This document shows, piece after piece, positions 42,940 to 51,179 of a stretch of DNA of 64,000 nucleotides (within the stretch, counting starts at the first letter, position 1; every line of letters starts with the position of its first letter). Origin of the DNA: Roseiarcus sp963732155 (GTDB lineage Bacteria; Pseudomonadota; Alphaproteobacteria; Rhizobiales; Beijerinckiaceae); the NCBI GenBank assembly GCA_963732155.1, contig CAVSYB010000013.1, positions 744,001 through 808,000 of the forward strand, written 5' to 3'. Below the pieces are notes generated by a model, which was not told the origin of the DNA, made no database searches, and saw only the letters and a list, made by a program, of their open reading frames with translations. A program made the position numbers and the translations under genes.

Positions 42940-44346
42940 ATGCGGTCGTCGAGCGAAACCCAAGCCCTGTTCACCGTGCTCAGACAATTGGGCGCGCCAT
43001 CGGCGGTGAGCGCCATCGAGACGCTGGTGCAGGAAGGAAGCGACCCCGCGCTCTGCCGCGTCAACGCGCTCGACTTTGCGACCAAGCGCGGCCTTGATGA
43101 GGAAGAGGTGATCGCCGCGTTCCTGCACGCCACCCGGCTCGGCCTGTTCGAACTGTCGTGGAACGTGCTCTGCCCCGGGTGCGGCGGCGTGCTCGACACC
43201 GGCGCCACGCTGAAGACGGTGCGCCATGACGAATATCAGTGTTCGTTGTGCGCCACGGGCTACGAGCCGACTCTCGACGAGATGGTCGACGTGACTTTCA
43301 CAGTGAGCCCCAACGTGCGGCGCATCGCGGCGCACGACCCGCATTTGCTGCCCATGCCTGAGTATTTCCGTCAGATCTTCTGGGGTTCGGGCGTCGACCT
43401 TCCCGAGGGAGAAGCGCTCGAGCGCGCCCTCCAGGAGATCACGCTCGACTCGCTCGAACTCGCGCCGGGCGAAAAGGCCAGCATCTCTTTGCAGGCGCCC
43501 GAGGCCTTCCTCATCGTCTTCGATCCGGTCGCCCATATGGCGCAGTTTATCGACGTCAAGGGCGAACCGACGCGCGAGCGCCAGGCCATCACCCTCGTGC
43601 TCAGCAAGGAGCACGCCCCGACCGGGACGATCACGCTGCGGCCGGGGCCGCTGCGCATCCAGTTCGAGAACCGCGTCGGGACGCGCACGCTGCCGGGCGT
43701 CTGGGTCGCCGGGGACCCGCTTCACGAGCTGTTGGGCAAGCGCCGCCCGTTCCTTACGGCCAAGCGTCTTCTGACCAACCAGACCTTCCGCGATCTCTAT
43801 CGCACCGACACGATCGCCGTCGACCAACGGTTGAAGATCACCAGTCTCACGTTCCTGTTTACCGATCTGAAGGGTTCGACAGAACTTTATGACCGGGTCG
43901 GCGACCTCGCCGCCTACGATCTGGTGAACGCCCATTTTCGCGCGCTGCAGGATATCGTCGCCGCGGAGGCCGGCGCCGTCGTGAAGACCATCGGCGATGC
44001 GGTGATGGCGACCTTCCCGACGCCGGACCGCGCCGTGGCCGCCGCCTTGCGTATGCGCGCCGCGATGCGCGAACTGGGAGCCGACCTCATCCTGAAGATC
44101 GGCATTCATGAAGGCCCGTGCCTTGCGGTGATGCTCAACGAGCGGCAGGACTATTTCGGGCAGACCGTCAACATCGCTTCGCGCGTGCAGGGTCTCGCCA
44201 CCTCTCCGGCGATTTTCGCCACCGAACGGGTGGTCGGCAACAGCGAATCGGCGCGGCTGCTCCAGAGCAGCGGGATCACGCCGACGGCAAAGGACCACGC
44301 GCTGCGCGGCATCGCCGAACGCCTGCCCGTGTTCGAGATCCCCTGA
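42940..44346 (+). CDS. Class III adenylate/guanylate cyclase with N-terminal DUF5939-like region
   Basis: About 468 residues from the ATG at 42940; earlier in-frame starts at 42889 and 42919 exist. The N-terminal part has a zinc-ribbon-like pair CPGCGG and CSLCATGYEP near residues 80-110 and a domain resembling DUF5939. The C-terminal cyclase domain begins FLFTDLKGSTELYDRVGDLA with the metal-binding Asp, followed by VVKTIGDAVMATF and DYFGQTVNIASRVQ. It makes cAMP (or cGMP) in the cytoplasm. No membrane segment is seen. Confidence 0.85.
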   Translation: MRSSSETQALFTVLRQLGAPSAVSAIETLVQEGSDPALCRVNALDFATKRGLDEEEVIAAFLHATRLGLFELSWNVLCPGCGGVLDTGATLKTVRHDEYQCSLCATGYEPTLDEMVDVTFTVSPNVRRIAAHDPHLLPMPEYFRQIFWGSGVDLPEGEALERALQEITLDSLELAPGEKASISLQAPEAFLIVFDPVAHMAQFIDVKGEPTRERQAITLVLSKEHAPTGTITLRPGPLRIQFENRVGTRTLPGVWVAGDPLHELLGKRRPFLTAKRLLTNQTFRDLYRTDTIAVDQRLKITSLTFLFTDLKGSTELYDRVGDLAAYDLVNAHFRALQDIVAAEAGAVVKTIGDAVMATFPTPDRAVAAALRMRAAMRELGADLILKIGIHEGPCLAVMLNERQDYFGQTVNIASRVQGLATSPAIFATERVVGNSESARLLQSSGITPTAKDHALRGIAERLPVFEIP

Positions 44347-44403
44347 TTCCCAGCTTTACCGGCGGCCGGTCGCGCATTTCGAGGGAAAGCGAAGGTGCCG
44401 CGC

Positions 44404-44655
44404 TCATCGCCCGCGGTCGCGCTGAGGTTCGTCGGCGCAGGGATAACGCACGCCGCCTCTGCCCGAAAAGGTCGGGCCGCAGGCCGGGCCGCCGCCTTGG
44501 TTGGAGTCCGGACCGGAATTCGTCGTCTGACCCGGCCCATACACGGGATAGGGATTGACGAGAAAGGGGATGGAGTTGCCGAATGGACTGATCTGCGCCT
44601 GCGCGGAGGCGGCGAGCAAAGCGATGGCGGATGCGAGGACAATCGATTTGATCAT
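44404..44655 (-). CDS. Small secreted Gly/Pro-rich protein
   Basis: 83 residues. The signal peptide MIKSIVLASAIALLAASAQA is followed by a Pro/Asn/Gly-rich mature part (PFLVNPYPVYGPGQTTNSG) with two Cys near the C-terminus. GAGAG-type purine-rich sequence precedes the ATG at 44655. Not assigned to a family. It lies alone on the minus strand between the cyclase and a second small secreted protein. Confidence 0.6.
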   Translation of the reverse strand: MIKSIVLASAIALLAASAQAQISPFGNSIPFLVNPYPVYGPGQTTNSGPDSNQGGGPACGPTFSGRGGVRYPCADEPQRDRGR

Positions 44656-45117
44656 GGCTGTCTCTCCGCTCGATCCGACATCCAGAGCGATGCTTCGCGG
44701 GCTCTTCGTCGCCAAGGGGCCAGTCGCGCGGGAGCCGCCAGGCCCGCGCGCGCATCCGCGTTACCGCGCCAAGGCGCCGCACCGTTACGACGCCGCTTCG
44801 CCAAACCCCTGATTTATTCGGCGCGCGCCCGGCGCTTGACCAAACGGGCCAACGCTCGAAGGCGGTCCGTGCGCCGCCCCGCGGAGCGGAGCGCGAAAGG
44901 CGTTCAAAAGTCAAGAACGCCAGGCTCCGCCGATTGGCGCTTCGCTGCATCCGAAGCCAGATGCAATCGAAAGCATGAGCCCTGGGGCCGAGCGGCAGGG
45001 CGAACGAAGAATCTCAAAGCAACGCCGGATCTCTCGGGAACTGCCGCACAGACGGTCGCGGGGCTCGCAATTTTGTGATAAAATCACCTTGCGTCATCCT
45101 GATCGAAAGGCGTTTCC
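44656..45117. other. Intergenic region without recognised genes
   Basis: About 460 bases between two divergent small secreted-protein genes. Only shadow frames and no clear regulatory motif are seen. Confidence 0.5.
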
Positions 45118-45411
45118 ATGCGCGGTTGCGTCGCTGCTTTGGTCTTGATGACGATGGCCGCCGCCCCCGCAACCGCGCAGTCCAACGGCGTCCAATCCAA
45201 CGGCGTCCAATCCAACGGCGTCCTTGGCTGCGATCGGAAGGACGCCGATCCGCAATATTGCCACGACGGCAAGCGGCGGACGGTTTGTTCCGAAAACGGC
45301 CACCTGCTTTGGCAAGACAGCCGCGACGCGTTATCGCAGGGCGAGATGCATTTCCTGGCGCTGGACGGCCGGGTTCCTACGCCGCCATGCGGCGGCAAGA
45401 TCGGCGGTTGA
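45118..45411 (+). CDS. Small secreted protein with a tandem QSNGV repeat
   Basis: 97 residues. The signal peptide MRGCVAALVLMTMAAAPATA is followed at the predicted mature start by three perfect repeats of QSNGV, encoded by 15-bp units between about 45180 and 45224. The remainder has five Cys (including GCDRKDADPQYCHDGKRRTV), suggesting a disulphide-stabilised periplasmic or secreted protein. No family is recognised. Confidence 0.6.
   Translation: MRGCVAALVLMTMAAAPATAQSNGVQSNGVQSNGVLGCDRKDADPQYCHDGKRRTVCSENGHLLWQDSRDALSQGEMHFLALDGRVPTPPCGGKIGG
45180..45224 (+). repeat. Three 15-bp tandem repeats
   Basis: The unit TCCAACGGCGTCCAA (last copy diverging at its end) is repeated in phase inside the small secreted protein gene. 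Near-identical units suggest a slippage-prone array with possible copy-number variation. Confidence 0.75.
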
Positions 45412-45536
45412 TCCATCCTCGCCAAGTTCCGGCGAACGAATTCCGGCGCCCTTCGCGAAAGTCGCGCCGCGCTCGCCGCGAGGTTAGGGCGAGCCCGTTC
45501 AATTCGCCACGGAAATGTGACACAACGGCGCCCTGG

Positions 45537-45622
45537 GCGGACGTGGCGAAACTGGTAGACGCAAGGGACTTAAAATCCCTCGGCCGTAGGCTGTGCGGGT
45601 TCGACCCCCGCCGTCCGCACCA
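45537..45622 (+). tRNA. tRNA-Leu(TAA)
   Basis: 86 bases. Acceptor arms GCGGACG and CGTCCGC pair, the anticodon stem-loop is AGGGA-CTTAAAA-TCCCT (anticodon TAA), a long variable arm typical of tRNA-Leu and a GGTTCGA T-loop are present, and the 3' CCA is encoded. Confidence 0.96.
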
Positions 45623-45648
45623 TTCCACTTGAAACAAGGTGACGGCTG

Positions 45649-46749
45649 TTGGTCAGATCGCAGCGCCTTCAAGCGTCTTTCGACGGCGTTCCCGCCCGAA
45701 CTCTGAAGTCCCCGGCCGACCTGGTCGAGGCCGGACTTGCGGCGCCCGAGCGGGAGGCCGAACTCGGCGAGGTGGCCCGGCGCTACCCGATCGCCATCAC
45801 GCCGGGGCTCGCCGCGCTGATCGATCCGGGCAACGCAGCCGATCCGATCGCGCGGCAATTCGTCCCCGATCGCCGCGAGCTCGACTTGCATCCTGCCGAG
45901 AGCGCCGATCCGATCGGCGACGACCTCAAGAGTCCCGTCAAAGGGCTCGTGCACCGCTATCCCGATCGGGCGCTGCTCAAGCTCGTCTCGGTCTGCGCCG
46001 TCTATTGCCGCTTCTGCTTCCGGCGAGAGACGGTGGGGCAGGGCGAAGCGGGGCTGAGCGGCCTCGAATTGACGGCGGCGCTCGATTACATCCGCGCTCA
46101 TGAGGCGATCTGGGAGGTCGTGCTGAGCGGCGGCGATCCGCTGACGCTCTCGCCGCGCCGCATCGCGGAAGCGACGCAGGCGATCGCCGCCATCCCGCAT
46201 GTGAAGGTCCTGCGCTGGCATACGCGACTGCCGGTCGCGGCCCCCGAGCGGGTGACCGGCGCGCTCGTCGAGGCCCTCGCGGGCGGCCACGCCAAGACCG
46301 TCTATGTCGCGTTGCATGCCAATCATCCGCGCGAACTGACGCCCGCCGTTCGCGCGGCCTGCAAGCGGTTGATCGACGGCGGGGTGGCGATGGTGAGCCA
46401 GAGCGTGCTGCTGAAGGGCGTCAACGACGACGCCGATACGCTCGCCGCGCTGATGCGCGCCTTCGTCGAGACGCGCATCAAGCCCTATTACCTGCATCAC
46501 GGCGATCTGGCGCCCGGCGCCGCGCATTTCCGCACCACGATCGCCTCGGGCCAGGCGCTCATGCGGGAGTTGCGCGGGCGCCTTTCCGGTCTCGCGCAGC
46601 CGACTTATGTCCTCGATATTCCTGGCGCGCACGGCAAGACGCCGATCGGGCCCGGTTATGTCGCGGCGACGGCGGACGGCGCCTATGAGCTGCGGGACGC
46701 TTCGGGCGCCGTTCACCGCTACGAGGATTGCTGCGCGCCGCAGGGGTAA
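45649..46749 (+). CDS. epmB: EF-P lysine aminomutase-like radical SAM protein (EpmB/KamA)
   Basis: 366-residue radical SAM enzyme. The cluster motif is CAVYCRFCFRR; VVLSGGDPLTLSPRRI, HTRLPVAAPERVT and YYLHHGDLAPGAAHF are typical of the lysine 2,3-aminomutase family. The length and the alphaproteobacterial context fit EpmB, which makes (R)-beta-lysine for EF-P. The partner genes efp and epmA are not adjacent. The start is a TTG at 45649 with AAGGTG upstream, since a stop precedes it in frame. Confidence 0.88.
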   Translation: MVRSQRLQASFDGVPARTLKSPADLVEAGLAAPEREAELGEVARRYPIAITPGLAALIDPGNAADPIARQFVPDRRELDLHPAESADPIGDDLKSPVKGLVHRYPDRALLKLVSVCAVYCRFCFRRETVGQGEAGLSGLELTAALDYIRAHEAIWEVVLSGGDPLTLSPRRIAEATQAIAAIPHVKVLRWHTRLPVAAPERVTGALVEALAGGHAKTVYVALHANHPRELTPAVRAACKRLIDGGVAMVSQSVLLKGVNDDADTLAALMRAFVETRIKPYYLHHGDLAPGAAHFRTTIASGQALMRELRGRLSGLAQPTYVLDIPGAHGKTPIGPGYVAATADGAYELRDASGAVHRYEDCCAPQG

Positions 46750-46848
46750 GCCGCCGTCCGCGCAAGTTTGGATAAAGTCGCAACAGTTTCTCAACGGCGT
46801 TCTGTCAATCTTTTCGCGCGCAAATCGCTGGGATTTGCGGCGCGACGA

Positions 46849-48651
46849 ATGTTGGTCATGGACGCAAACACGATTGTGACGCTGCTCACCGCCCATCTGC
46901 TGCTGATTGAGGCGGCGCCCTGCCTGGCGCTGTCCCTCGGCCTCGCCGTCGCCTTGGCGCGGCTGCACAGGCGCGCCCAGGCGCGCGCCGCCGCCGCCGA
47001 AGCGGCCAATGAAGCGCTGCGCGACGAATTGTGGCGCCTCAAGGAAGGCGTCGCTGCCCGCGAGCGCGCCGAAGCGGCGAGCGAAGCCAAATCGCGGTTT
47101 CTGGCGACCATGAGCCATGAAATCCGCACGCCGCTCAGCGGCATCCTCGGCATGGCGGACCTCTTGCGCGAGGCGGCGCTGGATGCGGAAAACGCCAGCT
47201 ACGTCGAAGCGATCCGCAGTTCGGGCGCGGCGCTGGTGGCGCTGGTCGATCAGATTCTCGATTTTTCGAAGATCGAAGCGGGCCGGCTTGATCTCGTCAG
47301 CGAACCCCTCGATTTGCACCGGCTGGTCGAAGGCGTCGTTGAACTGCTGGCGCCGAGCGCCCAGAGCAAGGGCCTGGAGATCGCCGTCTCGATCGTCGCC
47401 GATGCGCCGCGCTTTGTCGTCGGCGACGGCCTGCGCCTGCGGCAGGTGCTGACCAATCTGGCCGGCAACGCCGTGAAGTTCACCGCCAGCGGCGGCATCG
47501 GAGTCAGCCTCGCGCGGGCGGGCGACGGGCGGCTGCTGTTCAAGGTGGTCGACACCGGGCCCGGCGTCGCCCCGGATCGACGCGAGGCGATATTCGAGGA
47601 TTTCGAGCAGGGCGACGGCTCCAACGCGCGCCATCACGAGGGAGCCGGACTCGGTCTCGCCATTTCGAAGCGCATCGTTTCCTTGATGGGAGGCGATCTG
47701 ACCCTGACCGACAATTCCGGCGGCGGCGCGGCCTTTTCTTTCGCCATTTTGTTGCCGGAGGACGCGCGCGCCGGGCAAAAGGCGTCCAGCGAGAAGGCGG
47801 CGCCGCGCCTCGTCGGCCGGCGGGCGCTGATCATCGCCCATTCGCCGTTCGAAGCGCCGGCGCTGGCGGCGCGTCTGGAGGAGGCCGGCGCGACGGTGGC
47901 GCGCGCCGAGGGTCTGGAGGAAGGGCTGCGCGCCTTGAGCCTCGGTCCCCAGCCCGACGTGGTCATTGTCGATTGCGCGTTGGGCGTCGAGGCGACCAAT
48001 CGGCTGGCGCTCGCCGCCCGGGCGGCCGGCGCGCCCAAGAGCCTCGTCCTGTTTTCGCCGTTCGAGCGGCGCGCCTTCGGGCAGACCTCGCTGCAGGGGT
48101 TCGACGGCTGGCTGGTCAAGCCGGTTCGCGCACGGTCGCTGTTCGATCGCCTCGCCGACGAGTTTTCGAGCGGGTCCGCTCGGCCGGGAACGATCGCGCC
48201 GCTGCCGGCGAATCGCCTCGCGCGCGCGCTGCTCGCCGAGGACAATGAAATCAACGCGACGATCGCCCAAAAGGCGTTGCGCCGGCTCGGCTTCGAGGTC
48301 GTGCGCGCGCATAACGGACGAGAAGCGGCGACGCTCGGCGAGGCGGCCGCGCGTGGCGAGGCGCCCCGTTTCGAAATCGTCCTGATGGACATCAAGATGC
48401 CCGGTCTCGACGGTTTTGAAGCCTCACGGTGCATTCGCCGCGCCGAACAGGAAGCAGCCTCGCCGCCGATGCCGATCATCGCCCTGACCGCCAATGCGAT
48501 GGAGGAGGACCGCCGCGCCTCGCTGAGCGCCGGCATCGACGACTTCCTGACCAAGCCGGTCGACCTTGCGCGGCTCGCCGAGGCCATTGACGGCGCGCGC
48601 CGCAAGAGCGCGACCAGCAAGGCGACCAGGAGCGCCTGGGCGTTGTCATAA
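46849..48651 (+). CDS. Hybrid sensor histidine kinase/response regulator
   Basis: About 600 residues. An N-terminal hydrophobic segment (TIVTLLTAHLLLIEAAPCLA) may be a membrane anchor. A coiled-coil leads to the phosphoacceptor FLATMSHEIRTPLSGILGM. The ATPase has NLAGNAVKFT, DTGPGVAPD and GAGLGLAISKRIV. A first receiver-like domain (about 310-430) looks degenerate: it has VIVDCALG where a phosphorylatable Asp is not certain. The second (about 460-590) is complete with VLMDIKMPGLDG and TKPVD. The input signal is unknown. It is followed closely by olsB. An ATG nine bases later is also possible. Confidence 0.88.
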   Translation: MLVMDANTIVTLLTAHLLLIEAAPCLALSLGLAVALARLHRRAQARAAAAEAANEALRDELWRLKEGVAARERAEAASEAKSRFLATMSHEIRTPLSGILGMADLLREAALDAENASYVEAIRSSGAALVALVDQILDFSKIEAGRLDLVSEPLDLHRLVEGVVELLAPSAQSKGLEIAVSIVADAPRFVVGDGLRLRQVLTNLAGNAVKFTASGGIGVSLARAGDGRLLFKVVDTGPGVAPDRREAIFEDFEQGDGSNARHHEGAGLGLAISKRIVSLMGGDLTLTDNSGGGAAFSFAILLPEDARAGQKASSEKAAPRLVGRRALIIAHSPFEAPALAARLEEAGATVARAEGLEEGLRALSLGPQPDVVIVDCALGVEATNRLALAARAAGAPKSLVLFSPFERRAFGQTSLQGFDGWLVKPVRARSLFDRLADEFSSGSARPGTIAPLPANRLARALLAEDNEINATIAQKALRRLGFEVVRAHNGREAATLGEAAARGEAPRFEIVLMDIKMPGLDGFEASRCIRRAEQEAASPPMPIIALTANAMEEDRRASLSAGIDDFLTKPVDLARLAEAIDGARRKSATSKATRSAWALS

Positions 48652-48709
48652 TTCATTGGGATGAAGATGCTCTGACATTCGCTATATGAGCGAATCGGGG
48701 AGCTGGCCA

Positions 48710-49609
48710 ATGACATTGCGGGCGATTGCGGGCGCAGTCGGCGTCAAGGACTGCGCCTTGCCGCGCGCGGCGCGCCGCGCGGGGATTCCGGGCGGCCTCG
48801 GGCCCCGGCTCGGCGCGATCGGCTCGCTGGAACTTCGCCTGGCGACGACCAAGCGGGAAATCCGCAAGGCGCAGAAGCTTCGCTACCGCGTCTTCTTCGA
48901 GGAAGGCGGCGCGGTGGTCGATCCGACCGCGCGGCTGATACGCCGCGACGTCTGCCCGTTCGACCGGGTTTGCGATCATCTGATCGTCGTCGATCACGCC
49001 GCGCCGCGGCGCGCCGGCGGCCCGAAGGTCGTCGGCGCCTATCGGCTGCTGCGCCAGGATGTCGCCGAGGCGAATTTCGGATTCTACAGCGCAGCGGAAT
49101 TCGACGTGGCGCCGCTCCTCGCGCGCCACGAGGGCAAGCGTTTTCTCGAGCTTGGCCGCTCCTGCGTCGCCCGCGGCTACCGGGGCAAACCGACGCTTGA
49201 ATTACTGTGGCGCGGCATCTGGGCCTATGTCCGGCATCACGATGTCGACGCGATGTTCGGCTGCGCCAGTCTGGAAGGCGCGCAACCGGCCGAGCACGCC
49301 GTGGTCATGAGCTATCTCAGGCGCAACGCGCCGGCGAGCCAGGAATGGAGCGCGGCGGGAGCCGGCGGCCGCGGCCTCAGCGTGGCGCTGTTGCCCGAGG
49401 ACGCGGTCGATCCGCGCGCCGTCCTTCGCGCGCTACCGCCTCTGATCAAGGGGTATTGGCGGCTGGGCGCGAAATTCGGCGCCCAGGCGGTCGTCGATCC
49501 CAAGTTCCGCACGACCGATCTGTTCGTCATCATGCCGGTCGTCGACATCCAGGAGCGCTACCTCAGATATTTCGCGCCGCAGAGCCTGGCCGCGCCATTG
49601 GCGGCGTGA
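48710..49609 (+). CDS. olsB: L-ornithine N-acyltransferase-like GNAT protein (OlsB)
   Basis: 299 residues. LRYRVFFEEGGAVVD and LELGRSCVARGYRG are characteristic of the OlsB/hemolysin-like acyltransferases that transfer 3-hydroxyacyl chains to ornithine, the first step of phosphate-free ornithine lipid. GGGGAG eight bases upstream favours the ATG at 48710 over the one at 48686. OlsA is not adjacent, as is common. A related exosortase-linked acyltransferase family exists, but the length and motifs fit OlsB better. Confidence 0.82.
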   Translation: MTLRAIAGAVGVKDCALPRAARRAGIPGGLGPRLGAIGSLELRLATTKREIRKAQKLRYRVFFEEGGAVVDPTARLIRRDVCPFDRVCDHLIVVDHAAPRRAGGPKVVGAYRLLRQDVAEANFGFYSAAEFDVAPLLARHEGKRFLELGRSCVARGYRGKPTLELLWRGIWAYVRHHDVDAMFGCASLEGAQPAEHAVVMSYLRRNAPASQEWSAAGAGGRGLSVALLPEDAVDPRAVLRALPPLIKGYWRLGAKFGAQAVVDPKFRTTDLFVIMPVVDIQERYLRYFAPQSLAAPLAA

Positions 49610-49703
49610 CGGGCTCGCCGCGCCTGGGCGGCGGAAAACATAATTCCCCTGCGGACGAAAATCGGTTATTCAGCCCTTGCCGCTTCGCGAGGCTTGCTTT
49701 CGC

Positions 49704-49780
<77 letters not shown>

Positions 49781-49928
49781 ATCAAATCAACGAATTCGTT
49801 GAGAAATGACGAAAATCTGCTCCCGGGATAGCTACCGCGCGACGACCCGCAGCGAGGGAAATGCGCTCGGTCCATCGGCTTTGGCGATTTGCCGTGGAGG
49901 CGCGAAAACGCTCAGAGCAACAGCAGCG

Positions 49929-51176
49929 CTACGGTTGCGCGGCGTCGCCTGTTCCGCCCAGCCGGCGCCAAGCCCACATCGGCAATCGTAAGATCGGGTA
50001 CACCCAACTCAGCGAACTCGGCAAGACAAGGGCCGCGACATCGGCCGGCGAGATCAGGTAGCGGCGAAGTTCGTCGAAAACGTAGCGCCAACTCTGACCG
50101 AGGAGAAACATCGACAGCGAGACGCGCAAGGTCCCGCCGACGCGGGCGTAAATCTCGGTTTGAGCGCCGCCGCCCAGCATGACATCGAGCGCCAGGGCTT
50201 CGAGCATTGCCAATCGCGCCGATCCGCGCAACTCCGCGGCCAAGAAAGCGGGGAGTTCGAGCGCCAACAGGCGCTGGCAGAGGAGGAGGGCCTGGCCGGC
50301 GCACCGGCCTGCCCCGACGGTCTGCGCGGCTCGATAGAGAGTCTCGATATCCCGTTCGCCTCTGGCGGAAAGCAACGCCGCCAGATCGGCCAACCATTTC
50401 AGGCGCGCCCACCCATGTTGGGCGCCGTGCACGCAAAGATAGATAAAAAGTTCTTCGAAACGAAACGTCCGAATCTGCGCTTGCCCGATCCGGACCTGTT
50501 GAAGGGGCGACTGCGGCCCGATGTCCTTCAGCAGGAGAGCGTTGTAGCTCGGCTTCCAATGCAGTTCGACCAGCATGTCCCTGTCGCGCGCCAGAAACGC
50601 CCACTCCCGGCTGTAGCGCATCAGCAACGCAAATTGCTGCGCGGTCAGGGCGGGCAGCGGATTGGCGAGCGCATAGCCCGCCTTCTCCAACACGAGCTGC
50701 GCTGCGGCGACCCGGGCGGGCGCGACAAGAATGTCGATGTCCAGGCTGTGCTTGAGCGAAAGATCGCCATAGGCGAGCGCGGCCACCGAAGAGCCCTTGA
50801 GGAAGATGATCGGGACGTCGGCTTCATCAAACCGACGCTGAAGACGCACGGTCTCCCCGGCAAGGGCGAGATTTCGGCGCGCCAGGGCCGCGGCTCGCGC
50901 GCGCAGATTTTCGGCGATCTCCGCGGGCGGCTGAATCCCGGCCCTCGCAATGCCGTCCTGCGCCAGGCCCCAGACGAGATGGCGCTGGACAATCCTGAGC
51001 GTGCGCGGCCAGTCGCAGTCGGCCTGCGTCGCGGCGCGGATCGCCTGTGAGCGCGCCTCGCAAGGCGGCCACCGGCAGCAGGCCGCGACCAGGAAAAACT
51101 CCGGCGGCGCGCCGGCCAGCGCTTTGTTCGCGAGCGCTTCGGCCATCCGCCCGGCAATCGAGCCTGCCCCCGGCAT
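49929..51176 (-). CDS. Nucleotidyltransferase family protein (NTP_transf_5 type)
   Basis: 415 residues. The core FLKGSSVAALAYGDLSLKH followed by SLDIDILVAP (the DxD metal site) is that of the uncharacterised nucleotidyltransferase family seen beside lasso-type and PqqD/HprK-type gene sets. A later stretch VELHWKPSYNALLLKD and YLCVHGAQHGWARLKWLADL completes it. It begins three bases after the ABC exporter stop, so they are co-transcribed. In the pseudomycoidin pathway a nucleotidyltransferase acts after an HprK-like kinase on a phosphorylated peptide tail; that precedent makes a peptide-tailoring role possible here (inference). Confidence 0.8.
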   Translation of the reverse strand: MPGAGSIAGRMAEALANKALAGAPPEFFLVAACCRWPPCEARSQAIRAATQADCDWPRTLRIVQRHLVWGLAQDGIARAGIQPPAEIAENLRARAAALARRNLALAGETVRLQRRFDEADVPIIFLKGSSVAALAYGDLSLKHSLDIDILVAPARVAAAQLVLEKAGYALANPLPALTAQQFALLMRYSREWAFLARDRDMLVELHWKPSYNALLLKDIGPQSPLQQVRIGQAQIRTFRFEELFIYLCVHGAQHGWARLKWLADLAALLSARGERDIETLYRAAQTVGAGRCAGQALLLCQRLLALELPAFLAAELRGSARLAMLEALALDVMLGGGAQTEIYARVGGTLRVSLSMFLLGQSWRYVFDELRRYLISPADVAALVLPSSLSWVYPILRLPMWAWRRLGGTGDAAQP

Positions 51177-51179
51177 CGG

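Noticed and set aside
45180..45224. CRISPR-like array
   Set aside because: Units are 15 bp, directly adjacent without spacers, and in frame inside a coding sequence.
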